From: Centropus unirufus
Taxonomy: Eukaryota > Chordata > Aves > Cuculiformes > Centropidae
NCBI GenBank assembly: GCA_013397695.1
Contig: VYZI01000018.1
Span: forward strand, 759,642 to 823,641
DNA: 64,000 nt
Direction: 5' to 3'
The position numbers and the translations under genes are program-made. The notes beneath the pieces were generated by a model. That model saw only the letters and a list, made by a program, of their open reading frames with translations, made no database searches and had not been told where the DNA came from. Positions 1 to 13,345 of the stretch are shown piece by piece. How positions within the stretch are numbered: the first letter of the stretch is position 1; each line of letters opens with the position of its first letter.

Positions 1-1438
1 AAAGCTATAAATAAAATTTAGAGCAGTCATCCCTTGAGGCAAGTAGCCCTTGGGATAGAGGCATGTTTTGGTATTGTAATGATATTATCTGAGACAGCAG
101 ATGCAATCCATCTTCCTTGATAGCAGTTATGCAGTAATCTTTGCAGTTCCATGCCCATCCCTGATAATAGAGACTGGCTGCATTACCTTAGAGCAACACC
201 CCATTCTCCATTCCAGAGATGCCAGGTGGTCCACTTAGCCAGAACAGGGCTCCTCCATGTCAACTGCATTCCTTTTCCGGGAGCAGCAACTGCATCTCAC
301 AATATTACAGTGTACTTAACTTTGGGGAAACGTAGGGTTCTTATTCCCGCTATTTTCCATTATTTTTCCACACACAGCCACCAAGTAAATCGTTAAATGG
401 AGTAATGTTGCATGAAGTGTGGATATCAGGAAACAATAGGTTGTAATCAGGTTCTTTCATTTTCTGGTTTTCTAAGCAATCTTCATTCTCCTTGACTTCA
501 AAGAAACTCATAACTGTCCCTTGAACCAAAGGCCTTCTGTTGGCCTCTGTTACATACTGTGCATACATTCAGTGTAAACCCACTGTCCTCAGACAAGAAA
601 AATAGACCTAATGTCAGTCAGTCTTTCCATAATTGAGCTGGCTGGTCACAGTATTAATGAGGTACCGTGAAAGAGCCTAGAATATGATGTATAGAGGAAC
701 AGTAAAGGATGCAAAAGGTCTGCCCTTCCTTGCTTCTCCCATTTCCCCCAATTAAAAATCTCCTGGGTTTGCATCTGCGACCGTTTGTTCCTCACTTCCC
801 TTGCTCAGGATGAAGCTTTAGGGAGTTGATTTTGTGACAGCCGTGTTGCACTGCTAGCGCGTGGTAGCGTGGAGCGCTGGTCACTCCTCTGAGGGACACA
901 GCCCTAATTGGCAGAAAAACAAAAACCCTGTTGGTTGCCTTTTCAGTTCTCTGGGCAAATTTCTCTGTTCCTAGGAATTAAAACTTATGAGTCTGTCTGA
1001 ATATCTAAAAGAAATTTGGCAATTTTACTGGAATCATAAACTATGTATAAAACATTGATAACACTAATTGTTACTTGAGGGATTTATTAGCCAAAGTAGT
1101 TACTTTTCTTGAGTACCCTGAATTCAAAACTTACTGACAGATCTTGCTTGCACATAAACCTCAGGGGTCATGAAATCTTATTAATTGGGAAAGTGTAAGA
1201 CACACTTAAACCATGAACATAACGAAGATGTTTCCAGTAAGACACTCCTGGGATACAGATCTGTGCATTTCAATGAGCTGAAAACTTTCTCTTGTAATTC
1301 CTGTTCTATGAGCAATTACTATTTAATTCATAACATTGAGCCTCCTCAATAGACAAATACAAGTGTGAGGAGATCACAGGACAAATGAGTGTATTAAAGA
1401 TCAAATGAAGACAGAAATTTTTTCAAATTACTCTGGAT

Positions 1439-1454
1439 GAGAGAGAGAGAGAGA
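1439..1454. repeat. (GA)8 microsatellite
   Basis: Eight uninterrupted GA dinucleotides are directly visible. It is a simple sequence repeat, probably length-polymorphic, with no sign of function. Confidence 0.9.
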
Positions 1455-2312
1455 ATGTGGAAAAGCTATTCCATATGTCAGGACTCAAGACACGCACCAT
1501 TTTTCCAGTAGCTTAATGATTTAACTTCATAAGCTTTCAAACATTCAGATGAACACTTGTCATCATGCAGGTGTGATATTCTGCTATTTTGTAGTGTAAA
1601 CTGTGATTCCCGGGTTTAGCAATGCTGGCAGTCCCATCATCATTTAAATGTAATCATGTGCTTATTTCTGCTTGTGACCAATGAGTCTGTGTGGTCACAC
1701 TGAGGTGTCACATGTCTTGGAGGGTCTGCTGCTGAATTTCTTCACACTGGGATTATTTTAGATTGGCTGCAATGAATGTTATTTTCCATTTGTTAACACA
1801 TGGGGACCTGTAACTCTGATAACTGAGAAAAAATACATTCATTTCTATGATGAGTACTAGTTTTCTCCAATGTAATGCGAAAATACACTCTTTTCTCTTT
1901 ACCTTTTCTCTCATATGTGCGTGGTTCTAGAATCAGTGACAATCGCAATACTGATTATATGATACCTTCTTTGGCAGTGAGGAGAATAATGGCTAAAATT
2001 TTCTACTACAGTATATTTCAGATGTGAAAATAAAGGTAATCCATGTCCTTCTGGTAACTCAGAAGAAAAGCAGATTGATAGGCATATACACTTCTTAAAT
2101 TATTTCCCAGCTGTTTCTTTTGGCCTGAGTACGTAAGTTAAATTATTACAATTAAAACTCACCGGGATACTAAGAGTTTAATGATAAATTGAGGTATTCT
2201 AGAGGGCTAGTGCAGTGCCAGCTGAAGTATGCACCTGGAAGTGAGTTTTATACATACGCCTTGATGTGTCACAGTACTCAATCCTCATGGGTAAAAATAA
2301 TAAATTTCTAAT

Positions 2313-2326
2313 AACAATTAATTGTT
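2313..2326. repeat. 14-bp perfect palindrome AACAATTAATTGTT
   Basis: The sequence equals its own reverse complement over 14 bases and is centred on TTAATTAA-type homeodomain core sequence (two overlapping TAATTA-like cores). It lies in very AT-rich surroundings, so chance is a real possibility. If bound, a paired-type or other homeodomain dimer would be the natural candidate; that is inference only. Confidence 0.6.
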
Positions 2327-5300
2327 TATTTTATTTGCACTGTAAAGATAATGAAACTGATTTAATAAATTGACGTTAAATTATTAAAAAATATGGAACC
2401 ACATGTAAGTCAATATTGTCTCTTTGATTTCACAGTGCAATTATTCTGTTTCATATCCCTAAAGACCATTTCACAGTACGGTATTAATAAACTTTTTCCA
2501 TGTAAGGATTGGAATTATTCTCTTGGTTAAGTTTGCTAGGAGTGGATCCAGTGAACACTACATAGACTTTTATCACTCTGAATTTTGGTCAATGCAGGGA
2601 GAATCAACTGACCTGAATGGAGAGTCCTGGCCAGAAAAGAGTATCGGGAATGTGCGAATCCATATATTGCACTAGACAGGCATTAGTTGAAAAAATGGGG
2701 GTTACAGTCCTAGTAGCCCAAAATAGATTTGTTCCTGGACTTCATTGTGTTTTTTTTAAGGACACACTTTCAAGTTGAATGTTATGTTCTTGCAAGATGG
2801 GTTGGGTCAATTACAAGACAAATTTCAGTGATGCTATTGAATACCTGGATGGAGTTGAAAGTGCCATTTTTGAGCTGCTAATCACTAAGTGGCTTGAGCT
2901 ATGATTTCACTACAAAAGCTCTCCTTTCTACATGGTGGCTTAACAGTTACAATCACTATAGACATTCAAGCTACTTGCTCTGATAACAAGAGGGAAAAAA
3001 GGCTTAATGTGAGTCCCATGATAGAATTAGCATTATTTTCCTTTGGTCCACAAGAGCTTTAATTTGCTGATTCTTATCTCATGCTGAAAGATTCCTCTTT
3101 TCCATGGGCTCTGGGGGTAGCCGAGGATGAGAGTTCTGAGGGAGTCGCCTGCAGGCATAATTTTTCAGAGATTCCTGTGGCTGCAGTTTTACTTGTTGTT
3201 CTAATGCCTAGCACCAGGAGTTAAAAGAACCTTTCTTTGTGTGAAGTTGAAAAAAAATCTTGCCTCATGTTTCTTGCAGGTTTTATTTTGCTTTTGTCTT
3301 CACAAGACACTGCCAAGTGATCACTATGGCTGTTTCTAAAAGGGCTTTAGACACCTTTACTGGCCAGAAGACAACCAACCCAGAGTGTACCTCCTTGAAC
3401 TTGTCATCTCAGGGGAGGAAAGTGGAAGATGATCGTCTCAGCTCACTCCTGTGCCATCAGTCACACTTCTTTCTTAGCATTTGTAGCGCTTCCCTTTTAT
3501 AAATACTACTCTTTCCTCCTTATGTTCCTTTCCCAGGATCTTGACTTATTCACTCATATCCAGTATTTACACTGTAGTTTACCTTTCCAGACCTCACTAC
3601 AAAGACTTTTACTGTCGTTTTTCGGAATTGTTACTGACAGATCTGGGGGTAAGATGTAAGAATTCAGTCTGATGTGTTGATAAACACCAGTATCATAAAC
3701 TGCTGCAACCAGTTTGGAGGCATTGATGAGAAAATGAAGCCTTTAGTCTAGTGCCTATAGGAAATGCTTCAAAAGCTATTCATGCTGTTGGTCCTCTTTT
3801 CCCATTGGGCGGTTTTCTGTACAATGACATGATCTTCTTCCTCCATTCTCAGTCAAACCTGTCTACTTTTTGGTTTGTCCTGCATGTCTGTATACCAACC
3901 TGCTGTATTGACTAGTGGTCAGTGTCTCACATTGAACTTCAGTAGATTGATTTCAGGAGCTTGGCTGGTTCTTTTTCTTGGAATGGCTTGGATTTCCTGA
4001 TCGTTTAAAGTAGTGAGTTTTTTCTCCTTTTTTTTTTTTTTTGTTAGTATTCATTTTCCATCATAATGTGAAGCTACCCATGTGATCCATCTCTTTGGCT
4101 AAAATCCAATCAAGACACTTGTAACAGATTTGGCCTTAATACATGTAGTATTAGAGACTGTCATCAGACAGCATCCCAGTGTATAACTTCCTTTACTTTG
4201 ACAATGGTTTTCCCAAAGGCTAACATGAATTATTACTGTTTCTGATTACTTCTAAAGGAACCATTAGCATCAAGACCTTCTTGTTTGCAACTAGCTCTCA
4301 CACGTCTATTGACTATCATGATATCCCTCTCCACTCTTCTCCTCTGTAGCCTGAACATGGTACAACTTTCCAGCTAAGGCAGCATCCTGAACTACAATTT
4401 TCAAACTCTACATTACATTGGAAGCAATTTGATTTCCATCAAAGGCAATGGCAGGCATATCTAATGGCTTTATACAAGGTTTGGATGCAAGATGCAATAT
4501 CCTTGTCTTTTCTCAATTAAATTTGCTTGTATTGACTGACATTCAAGAACTGATGTCCATCAAATTGATAGCTCTGGAGCTGCTCTCTGCATGTCAGCTG
4601 AAATGGAGCATAGATTGGAATTTTACTCCATTGGGTTGTAAAAATGATGCTGAATACTGCACCCTACTGTCAATGCGCTGACTGTAAGTATAATAGTAAG
4701 GGTAGAGCTTTGGGTCAAATCCTCTTGTATAGATACTGCGTCAGAGGTGATAGTGTCTAAATGAAACAAGCTTTTTGAGAAATACAAGGCAAACAACCTA
4801 AGTACTTCTGCCTCCTGCATTGTTGACTAAATGTAAGTATCCAGTGGTTTTTTCCCCCAGCAATAGAAACAGGTAAAAGCTGCCCCCGAGTTACAATGAC
4901 AATAGAATTACCAGTATTTGAATGAAACCATGTGTATAATACACACCTTTATCTTCCCTTTATTGAACTATTACAGTATACTCACTCTACAAAGGCTACA
5001 TTTTAGAACTGAAGATAATGAAGTTGCTCATTACATGGAGTGTCTAGTCACTGCACTCTGAATCAGCTGCTTCATTAATTAGTGCAGTCCAAAAGTTGGA
5101 AAGTGCTGCTTTCATCTTATGACAATCTGACTGAATCTAGATGTGATAGAGTTGCTCTCAGCATGATCCCAGTGGGGTTGTGTCAGAGAGATGTCAGTGA
5201 GAATGTCTTCAGATTGCGAGATGGAGTTGCAAGAATAGCGTGGAATCCTGACTAATTTTCTTCTAAGGAGTTAGGAACTTTGTCAGCAGCAGCTCTGATA

Positions 5301-8164
5301 ATCTGGTAGTATTCAGATGTATAGCATTTCTTTCAATCTGTGCTAAAGGATATGAGGGATTTAATTTTTTCAGAGTTGGACTCTGTGATGCTGTTTTCCT
5401 GCCAAAAGCCAAACACTGTATTTGCAATGGATTTGGGAAAATGCATATACTTTGGAACAGATACAGTATTGGAATATGATAGTCTGATCATTTTAATGTT
5501 TTTTAACTTTAATACCTGAAATAACAACTTTGCATTTCAGTTTCTACATACTAGGAGTCTACTTTAGAGAGTTGCTGAAAGCCTGCAACTTCCACAGTTT
5601 TCAGTCTTTAATAATTACTCAGCTTCCTAAAATGGACCTATTTTCTTTAGGAACATAAGACTTGGCTCTCAGTTTTCCAGTGTCAGTGTACATTTCATTA
5701 TCATGAATAAAAACCTTTTCTTATCAGCTCTTCCACTGAGATATAAAACCTTTTCCAAAATTCATAGGCAGATTTTGAAATAATATTTTAAACCTAGACA
5801 TGCTTACAGTGGCTGTCTACTTTTCGTCTGTTGAGGAGCCAGTAAAAATCAACATTTCCAAATTATTGCATTGTTTTGATATTGGATCTCTTCTAGTGGT
5901 GTGAAGATTGTTGTAGTCTATTGGATTTCTGACAGTCAAACTCTAGTAGTTTAGCACGCACTATTTAGTGTTAGAAAGTCATACAACTGGATATATTAAG
6001 TTTCTTAATCTTTCTTCTTGGCACAGACGATGCATTTTTCCAGTTCTTAGGGCCTCAGGAACATTTCCTATTCCTTCCACCTTTATACTGAAAGAGATGT
6101 AATTCCACACAGTGTGCAGCAGTAATTCTCCTGCTGAGGTTGGAGCTTAGACACTCTGCCTTCTTACAATGAACATACGAAGTTCATTTGAAAGTTACTT
6201 GAGTGTGGTGCTTGCAGCACACCAGACCTCAGTCTCTGACAAGGGTGTCCCACTGCCAGAGCATCTTGTAATGTAATTCAGATATTCCTGCTTAGCCAGC
6301 AGGTACAACTGCTTGGAAAACTCACCTCCGCCCTTTCCTTGGCTTTATGTTTCCCCAGACAGTCCCAGTGTAGATTTATTATTCATTTCACCATTATGAA
6401 AATGTGTTGCAAAATGTTCTCTTTTCTTTAATGCGTGAAAAAGAATTTACAATCTCCTTTTCATCAAGAAAGGTGCGTGCTGCCTTAAATCATACTTTGA
6501 TAGATCTCTGAATGAAATGAGTAATTAACAGCCTTTGTAGAAGCTTTGTAAAACCATTCACATCAAAGGGTAGTAATAAACCAGAAAATAAGTAATAATT
6601 AAACCAATAAATCTTTTAAACACCAGTGGATTAAAAACTGCTTTGAAAAGAAGCATGTACACTAGCCAGCACCTAAATGATGGGCTTGGTCCAAGAATAT
6701 GATGCTGAACAGAAGATGTAACAAATGTCCACCACAGAAAAGGATTAGTCTTGGTGGTTTATATGATATGAAATAGAGAGTCATACTCTGCCTGACAAGC
6801 AGTCTACAGAATGCAAAATGCCCATGTGTTTTGAAACCCTCCAGCGCAAGCTTGCATGTCAGTCAGTAGTGCAGACCAGGAAGAGAGGATCTGCAGAGCA
6901 GAATAGCTGCTGACGAAGACCTGACATTCGTGTTATGCATTTTCATGTTTTTATTTGAACTAATCTGGACTGATCCTATGTAGTGAATCTCTGTCAGTGA
7001 TGGGAGTACCTTTGATGCACTATTGGAGAGTATCTCCCAGCTTTGTTTTATTCTGAGGGAACCCAGTTTGTCTTCTTTGACACTGATACATCAGGCAAGC
7101 ATGAAGGCAACAGGGACTACGAGGAGGTTCAGTTCAAAGCAGCAGTTCCCATCTGAGCTAAAGCACTAGCATAGACACACTTTCCATGGAGTAAGAGGGT
7201 TGGAGAAAGCGCCACTAAATACTTTCTATCCTTGGGACATCTCACTTTGTCATTGTGCAGATATAACTGCAACCTTAATTACCTGTATTGCTTGGGTTAT
7301 ATATGGGGGAAATACATCGTTTATTGCTTAGATGCCATTAGGAGTGGGCTCAAAGATAAATGACATTCTGCCGCTACATGGCTGAAATACAACAATCACC
7401 ACATGGGCCACTGTCCACACCTGCTGGAGGGCAAAGTTCATATCGTGCCCCAGGCAGGAGCTTGGCTAGCCATTGTTGCACCACATGGGGAGCTGGCTAA
7501 GACTTGCTGCAGGCGCTGTGTCCTTAGACACAGTGAATTACAGCCATTTGCTATGATATAGCTGAAAGTGTGGCAGGAGCTATCATGGAGTGTTTGCTGA
7601 AAATCTGAAACAATGTAGCAGGACTTTAGTTTGATATGTTTTATTTTTACAGTGTAAATTTTATGATTTTTGAAAAAAAAGATATTTTGGTTTGGGGATT
7701 CCAAAGCTGATATTGTATGTAAAAATAAAACTCTATGTGTTATACAAGACTTAAATAACTGGATAAATATTGCTAAGTGCTGCTTAAAGAATGAAATGCA
7801 GAACTCAAGTACACCCACTCACAAATAAAAATGTTATCTTCTGGGAGTTCTTTATTCCATTTAGCAGAGAGACATAAATTCACATTTGAATAGTGATTTG
7901 TATTGCTACTTTATTTTATGTTTAGATCTCTGAGTGTACAGAGATTAGAGCCTCACAAGCTCAGTTCATTCTTGGATACCTGAAGATATTAAAATGGTTT
8001 TCTTACAGTCTTGTCCAGAAAATGAGATTGAAAGTCTCCAGCTAACTTTCCTAGGCTTATCCACTAAGATTACAGATTTTTCAGTCAATGAATAACCACA
8101 GCCATGATCTCAAAATAAAAAACACAGCACCATCTTACAAGAGAACACCACACATCAAGTATGG

Positions 8165-8230
8165 TTGCAGCCAGAGGTGGTGTCCCTCTCTGGATATGTT
8201 TTTAAAACAGATCTAGATAAATTCAGGACA
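8165..8230 (+). mobile_element. Short relic of a CR1 LINE 3' end
   Basis: The text from about 8168 (GCAGCCAGAGGTGGTG) through the CCTCTCTGGA segment to the AGATCTAGAT segment follows the order of the avian CR1 3' ORF2 end, where 'lead-in AGGTGGTGGAGTC, then CCTGGAGGTGTTTAAA, then GACTAGATGAGG' encodes the closing residues of the reverse transcriptase. The copy is strongly decayed and has lost several bases, and the usual 3' tail repeat is not visible. The assignment is from memory of the family, so it is moderate to weak. It is much older than the CR1 near 59 kb. Confidence 0.4.
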
Positions 8231-11200
8231 TAATTTCCCCAATAAATGAGCTGCTTCAAGATACAGACTTAGCATGCATGTAGTTTAGTCAGATTGTAGT
8301 TGCAAGTAATTTATTAGAGAGATACTCAAAGAGGTTTTTTGCTTTCTTTATGAGCCAAATGTACTTTCCCTCCAATAACTCTAGAGCTCGTAGGCTTTGA
8401 GAAGTAAAGATAGGATGGTCCCAAGGAGTCTGGATGGATATAAGTCTGTCTGAAAACAATAAATGGGGTTGTTCTGCTGTGTTTCTTTTTCTACTCTGCC
8501 AGTGAAAAAACTACAAACAATTTCCACAGTGCATACTCTATGAGTCGTTGGTGCGGTGCATGCTTCTTCCATTTTCTACTTCTCGGTTTGTAATATTTCT
8601 GCAACTTTCATGAAAACCCACAGGTCAACAGCATCAAGCACCCCAAAATGACTATTTAAAATGTAGATTTTCCCCTCTTTTTCTTCTTTCAAAGTAGGGC
8701 CAAAAATCAAGGTTTGCTTGCAATTCTGATTTTTATTTCTTTGGTTCAAAGTCTAAACTGTCTTCAAAGGTCCATGTTTACATTGACGCTTGTCTTACAA
8801 AGTTTGTCTTTGATCAGCCAGTGCTAATATACAGAGTATGACACAAGTGATCATAGTTTTATTCAGCAACTAGAAGTGTCAGTTTAGGAGAGAAGAGAGG
8901 TGGATTTATGTTTAGTAAAATATACACCCTAATACTGTATTGTAAATTTGTAAATTGTAAACCAACATACGATACAGTTGATGTAAAAAAAAAAGGAAAA
9001 TTTATAAGACCGATTGGAAAGCATGAAGGGAAAGTAGTTTAGGGACATTAGGTATCTCTTCTGTTCCCTTCTAATTTTTAAGGTGGAGATAAGGCTGTTT
9101 CACTACATACAGAAACAGTGAAATCAAACACAAACCACAGGACCTAAAAGCAAAATGTCCTCTTTACTCCTGCCAGGGAAAGCATCTCCAGGGTATCAAC
9201 ACGGTGAAGCATGTTCCAGACTACAAAACGATATGCACTGAATACAGTCAGAAGTGCTCAAAACTATTATGAGTGACCTTCCCTGCTATGGTGGCTCCAG
9301 GGGCTCCACAGCGTCCCAAGGTTCCTGCCACCAGCTGAGGACCCGCCAAGGATTATGGTTGCCTATTGCAGGAGTGCAATGTTACCAGCAACTGAATAAT
9401 GTCCATCCCACTTAGGTTACCTGGCTCTTTCTGTTCCTGAATTGCTTGCTGAAGCTTCAAGCGTAAATGGCTTTCTAGAAAGGCAATAAAGCCTGCATGT
9501 GGGCACAGCCTAACATTCTGTCTCTGACCTTTTCAAGCTCCGAGGAGAAATGAACAGAATTGAATCCCTGCCAGGGGAAGGATTGAAGTTGATACAACAG
9601 TTCGGGGTTTAAGCATCTGTCTGCCAGTACTTTGGGTAACTTAAACTGCATCTTATTCCATTCATATTCCTTCCCTGAGTTCTTCAGGAAGGCTGTTAAG
9701 CTATTCTCTAGCATCAGTTTAGCAAGGAAGTAAAGCACACATGAATGATGAGCGAATGCTGTGGGCTGCTTGCAGGTTTTTGAGTACTTGCTACACTAAA
9801 AGATCTTTCACCTCACTGAAGCCTGATTTGCATACTGAATTTCAGGCTCTCTTTCCATCTTTATTTCAGAATTAGAGATGTCATAAAGAAGGTTAGTTTA
9901 AAATAAAGTGTTTGTTTCTTTTGCTTAAAAATGGGTAAGAATTGATAATCAAGTATGCTTTTACTTCCATACTTATGTGCTAACTCTCATTTACATTATG
10001 AATATGCTAGTGCAGTTGATGAAACTTTGCCAAATAACTCTTGCATTTTTCATCAAGAAACAAAGGAAAATAAAAACCCACAAAAAGACATCAAGGCATG
10101 GTAACTTGTGCAATAGCCATGTACCAGAGCAGATCTTTCTCCAGCTGCCTTAGTTTCTACCTCTATTAAACGAAACATAACCTTCACCTTTATAAAAGTT
10201 TGAAAACTGAAAGGTGCCAGAGTGAAATATTGTAGTTGTTTGTCAACACTAATAACTCAGATACTGAAGCCTGTATTGCAAGTGTTGCCTGGGAAACCTA
10301 TGTGGAGCATAATGGGTTTCTAAAACCCACAGTATAGACAAAGTAAAGCATTGCACACAAGGAAAGAAAAGCACGTTTTGTACCAGCTCTCAGCCAAGGT
10401 AAGAAGGGAGTAACCAGGACACCAGAGTCCCAATGACAGTGCAAACTTTGTGTCTTGGCCATGCAGCTTAAACTGTGGACAGATGGTTAAATTTCTTTTG
10501 TTGCAGTCAGTCACTTATGGATATTTTTTCTTCATGAATACTTAATGCAACATATAATTAGACATGGCAAGTGAATGCCAGCTCTGGAATTAAGACTTGA
10601 GCTCTCCTGGCTTTCATTTTAAAGCTCATATTACCAGACACACAGGGAAAGTTTACAAGAGCTCTTGGCACAGTCAGCTGAACACTCAGCTGGCACCGGG
10701 AGCAGCTGCCCTGCTGGAAGTCTGTAGGTTAGCACTGTGTTAAGCTATGGGGCAGAACTGGGGCAGTCACTGTCAAAAACTTGCCCCTTAACCATTAAGG
10801 AGCAGGACAAGGTGCTGGTGTTGCCATGTTGAAAGTTGTAATTTAAATGCTTCCTCCATTTATTTTTTTTACGTGGTTTATCAGCTAGCCTATCAGTTGC
10901 TGTTAGGAAGCTTCTTGGAAACAAAGCCTCTTGTTCTGCAATGAAATCAGCCATAGGCAAGGAAGAGTTACCCTTTCTTGGCTCTCCTCCACTTGTTAAG
11001 TGGTTTTTGCCCTAGACAGGGAAGAGAAGACCCACTGGTGACAATTTGCTGCACTCATCAGTAAGGACACAGATGCAATTTCAAGTGTTTCATGCTCTGA
11101 GACATACATAACTATGCCTCAAATCCCTCAGAAGAAACAATAATAAGGAAAGCATGAGTAAAAATTCTTGAACAGGAACAGTGGAATGGGATTTTCCCCT

Positions 11201-12879
11201 GTAAGATGATGCTGATACACTTGTTTTTCACTTTTTAAAAACTTCTGAATATGCAGCGATGTCACAAACATCATTAAACAAAAATATACATGACAAAAAA
11301 AATTCTTTCCCAACCAGAACTATGTTAAAACTGACTCGAAATAATATTTTTTTTTGTACCTCCAGTAAAGACCATGGAAAGCTACAGGTATGATTTAGCT
11401 ACAACACATATTTGGGTTACCTTCTGAAAACGTTCTTTGTGGCTGCTGATCCATATGTAAGCAAGTTTAGGGCAGGATAAGAGTCTGTTTCGTGGTATTT
11501 AAATACTTTAAACAACATGCAGTTTGAGGGCAACAGACTCTCTTGAGCAACCATGTTTGCAGTATTGATCATTCAAATAAGCTTTTTAAAAAATCGAACT
11601 ATTTTAACATTTTTTAACAAAATGTTTTATAGTAAGTGTTTTCAAAGCTTTAGTAAATAATAGTATTTCTGAAGGATTTTGTTTGGCCAATCCTTTGTAA
11701 TCAAATATTGATTTATTCATTTATTATTGATAGTGAGATGCATATTCTGACAGAAGTTCTTGGCACGTCAAGGAGAACAGAACCAGGGAAAGAATTCCTA
11801 ACAAATTACAACTCCCTGAAAGTAGTGCTCCACTATGAAAATGCACTCCTTAAATTTAAGCTGACTCAGAGTAGCCTGTTTCAGGTCAGAAGAATACATT
11901 ATCAGGAGTGCAAGAGTCCTGAAATGTATTGATAAGAGAAAGAAAATAATAATAATATTACAACACTTTGGAGAGCTCTAAATGTCCAATTCTTCTTGCA
12001 GTTCTGCCTGGAAATAGTTTCTGCAAGTGGGACTTGTCACAAAAAGTAAATTATAGAGCTTGTTTATCTCTAAACTCAAGCTATCCTGCATATATAGTGT
12101 GATCTGGAAAGTAATCAGATTTATTAGCTATGTAAAGCACTATATCTGCAATGGGGCTCTTTTGTAGTTGCTTCCTCTAAATGGCCAGCGTGTTTTCCTG
12201 TTGCTTTGATACTGTGACAACTTAGTTCTAATTATAACCAATCAGATTCAGGTACCTTAATAGCTTTGCAACTGCTAATTTTAATCAGAACTGAGCACAC
12301 TGAGGGCATGTCACAGTCTAGGTAGTCAACCCTGCTTCTATGCACTGCTGCTCAGAGGAAATAAGGAGTGTTTTAGTTGCGGAGACTACCCAAAGGGCAG
12401 ATTTGATCCAATGTTTTTACAAAGAGAAACACAAACTTAGGGGTGTAACTATATGGATAAAATGGCTGGTATCTGTCTTAGTCTGGGAGCCACAGCTGTT
12501 CAAAACTGTAGGTTTTCAATGGCAAGCCTCAGCCATTGCTACAACTACTATTATTATTTTACCAAGCCTAATCCTACAGAATATTTTAGGCTGACAAAAT
12601 CCTTCTAGCTCTTTTTTTTATTCATTGCACCTGTATAGCCCCTTCAAGACCTGTTGAGTTACAGTCCTGTTTCTCTTTACTTTTAAATCTGTTATAAGCA
12701 GGAAGCGACGGTCTCTGACAGAGAGAAACAATTGCCTTGGTGAGCAGCACATCTTAAGATCTAAATAATGAACCACCTGGTGAACTCTAAGGACTATGAT
12801 AATTAAAAAATAAGCAACTGAACCTAAGATTGCCAAGCCAGCTGTGGAGAAAAGACCTGAACATTGTGCTGGTAATTGC
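8231..12879. other. Non-coding stretch, nothing recognised
   Basis: Only short chance ORFs occur (87 codons or fewer). The block 9290-9360 is somewhat GC-richer but matches nothing I know. There are A/T homopolymers and an (AAT)n run near 11945. No promoter, RNA gene or known repeat is supported. Confidence 0.5.
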
Positions 12880-13345
12880 AGCCTTGTAACCTGTCCTGGA
12901 ATGGGTGCAGTCTGGGTTGCAGCCGGTCAGGTCACTGTGGTTGGTGTGTAGCTACCTGTGAAGGATGCTGTCCTCACTTGCTGGGCACCAGGGTCATAGG
13001 CCCATTGGCCTAGCACTGGTGGTTCTGCCTTAACCTTGTGCGGTGCAGGACCATTTTCCAGCGCTCGATCCCAGGCACATGTGTTCATTAGTTGGTCGGT
13101 GGCGATCTTGGCATCATTTAAAAGTCTGACCTGCAAGTAAATGACATTGGCACTCATGATGAGCTAGCACTTGTGAGGATGCCCACTGTAGCTCTTAATC
13201 TGAGCACACTTCAGGAGAAGAGCTTAAAATGCACACATTGCTAGTGAAGGACCGAAACCCTAATTAATGTAATTAGCCTGATTTATTTGTCCTTCATCAC
13301 CGCCTGCCTCCCTGTATCTTGTCTGCTTCTTGGCGGGTTTTAAAT
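12880..13345. promoter_or_regulatory. Candidate conserved block (enhancer or exon), unverified
   Basis: This segment is visibly less AT-biased than its flanks, contains several CpGs and mixed-complexity sequence, and includes TAATTAATG followed by GTAATTAG at about 13260-13280, which are homeodomain-type cores. That texture is typical of deeply conserved vertebrate non-coding elements. It also contains a minus-strand open frame with splice-like boundaries (listed separately). I cannot tell enhancer from exon without an alignment. Confidence 0.3.
12956..13130 (-). other. Candidate coding exon, product unknown
   Basis: On the minus strand a 175-nt open segment is bounded upstream by ..TTTACTTGCAG (acceptor-like, with a rather short pyrimidine tract) and downstream by CACAG|GTAGCT (donor-like). 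It would enter in phase 0 and leave in phase 1. The encoded stretch begins VRLLNDAKIATDQLMN and includes KVKAEPPVLGQWAYDPGAQQ; composition and codon variety look more protein-like than the random ORFs around it, and it uses CpG-containing codons (ATC GCC ACC GAC, GAT CGA GCG). I recognise no domain or family. It could equally be a conserved non-coding element that happens to be open. No neighbouring exon of the same gene is identifiable. Confidence 0.25.

Larger units (their letters stand above)
1..8164. other. AT-rich non-coding stretch, no gene seen
   Basis: All open frames here are short (126 codons or fewer), lack recognisable domains and look like chance ORFs. I see no repeat of a known family. 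A GA microsatellite and a short AT palindrome are listed separately. A local CpG cluster lies at 841-890, but it is far too short to be a CpG-island promoter. The stretch around 1590-1860 is less simple in composition and could be a conserved non-coding element; that can only be decided by alignment. Confidence 0.6.

Noticed and set aside
841..890. CpG cluster as a CpG-island promoter
   Set aside because: Only about 50 bases long, with AT-rich sequence on both sides and no following exon.
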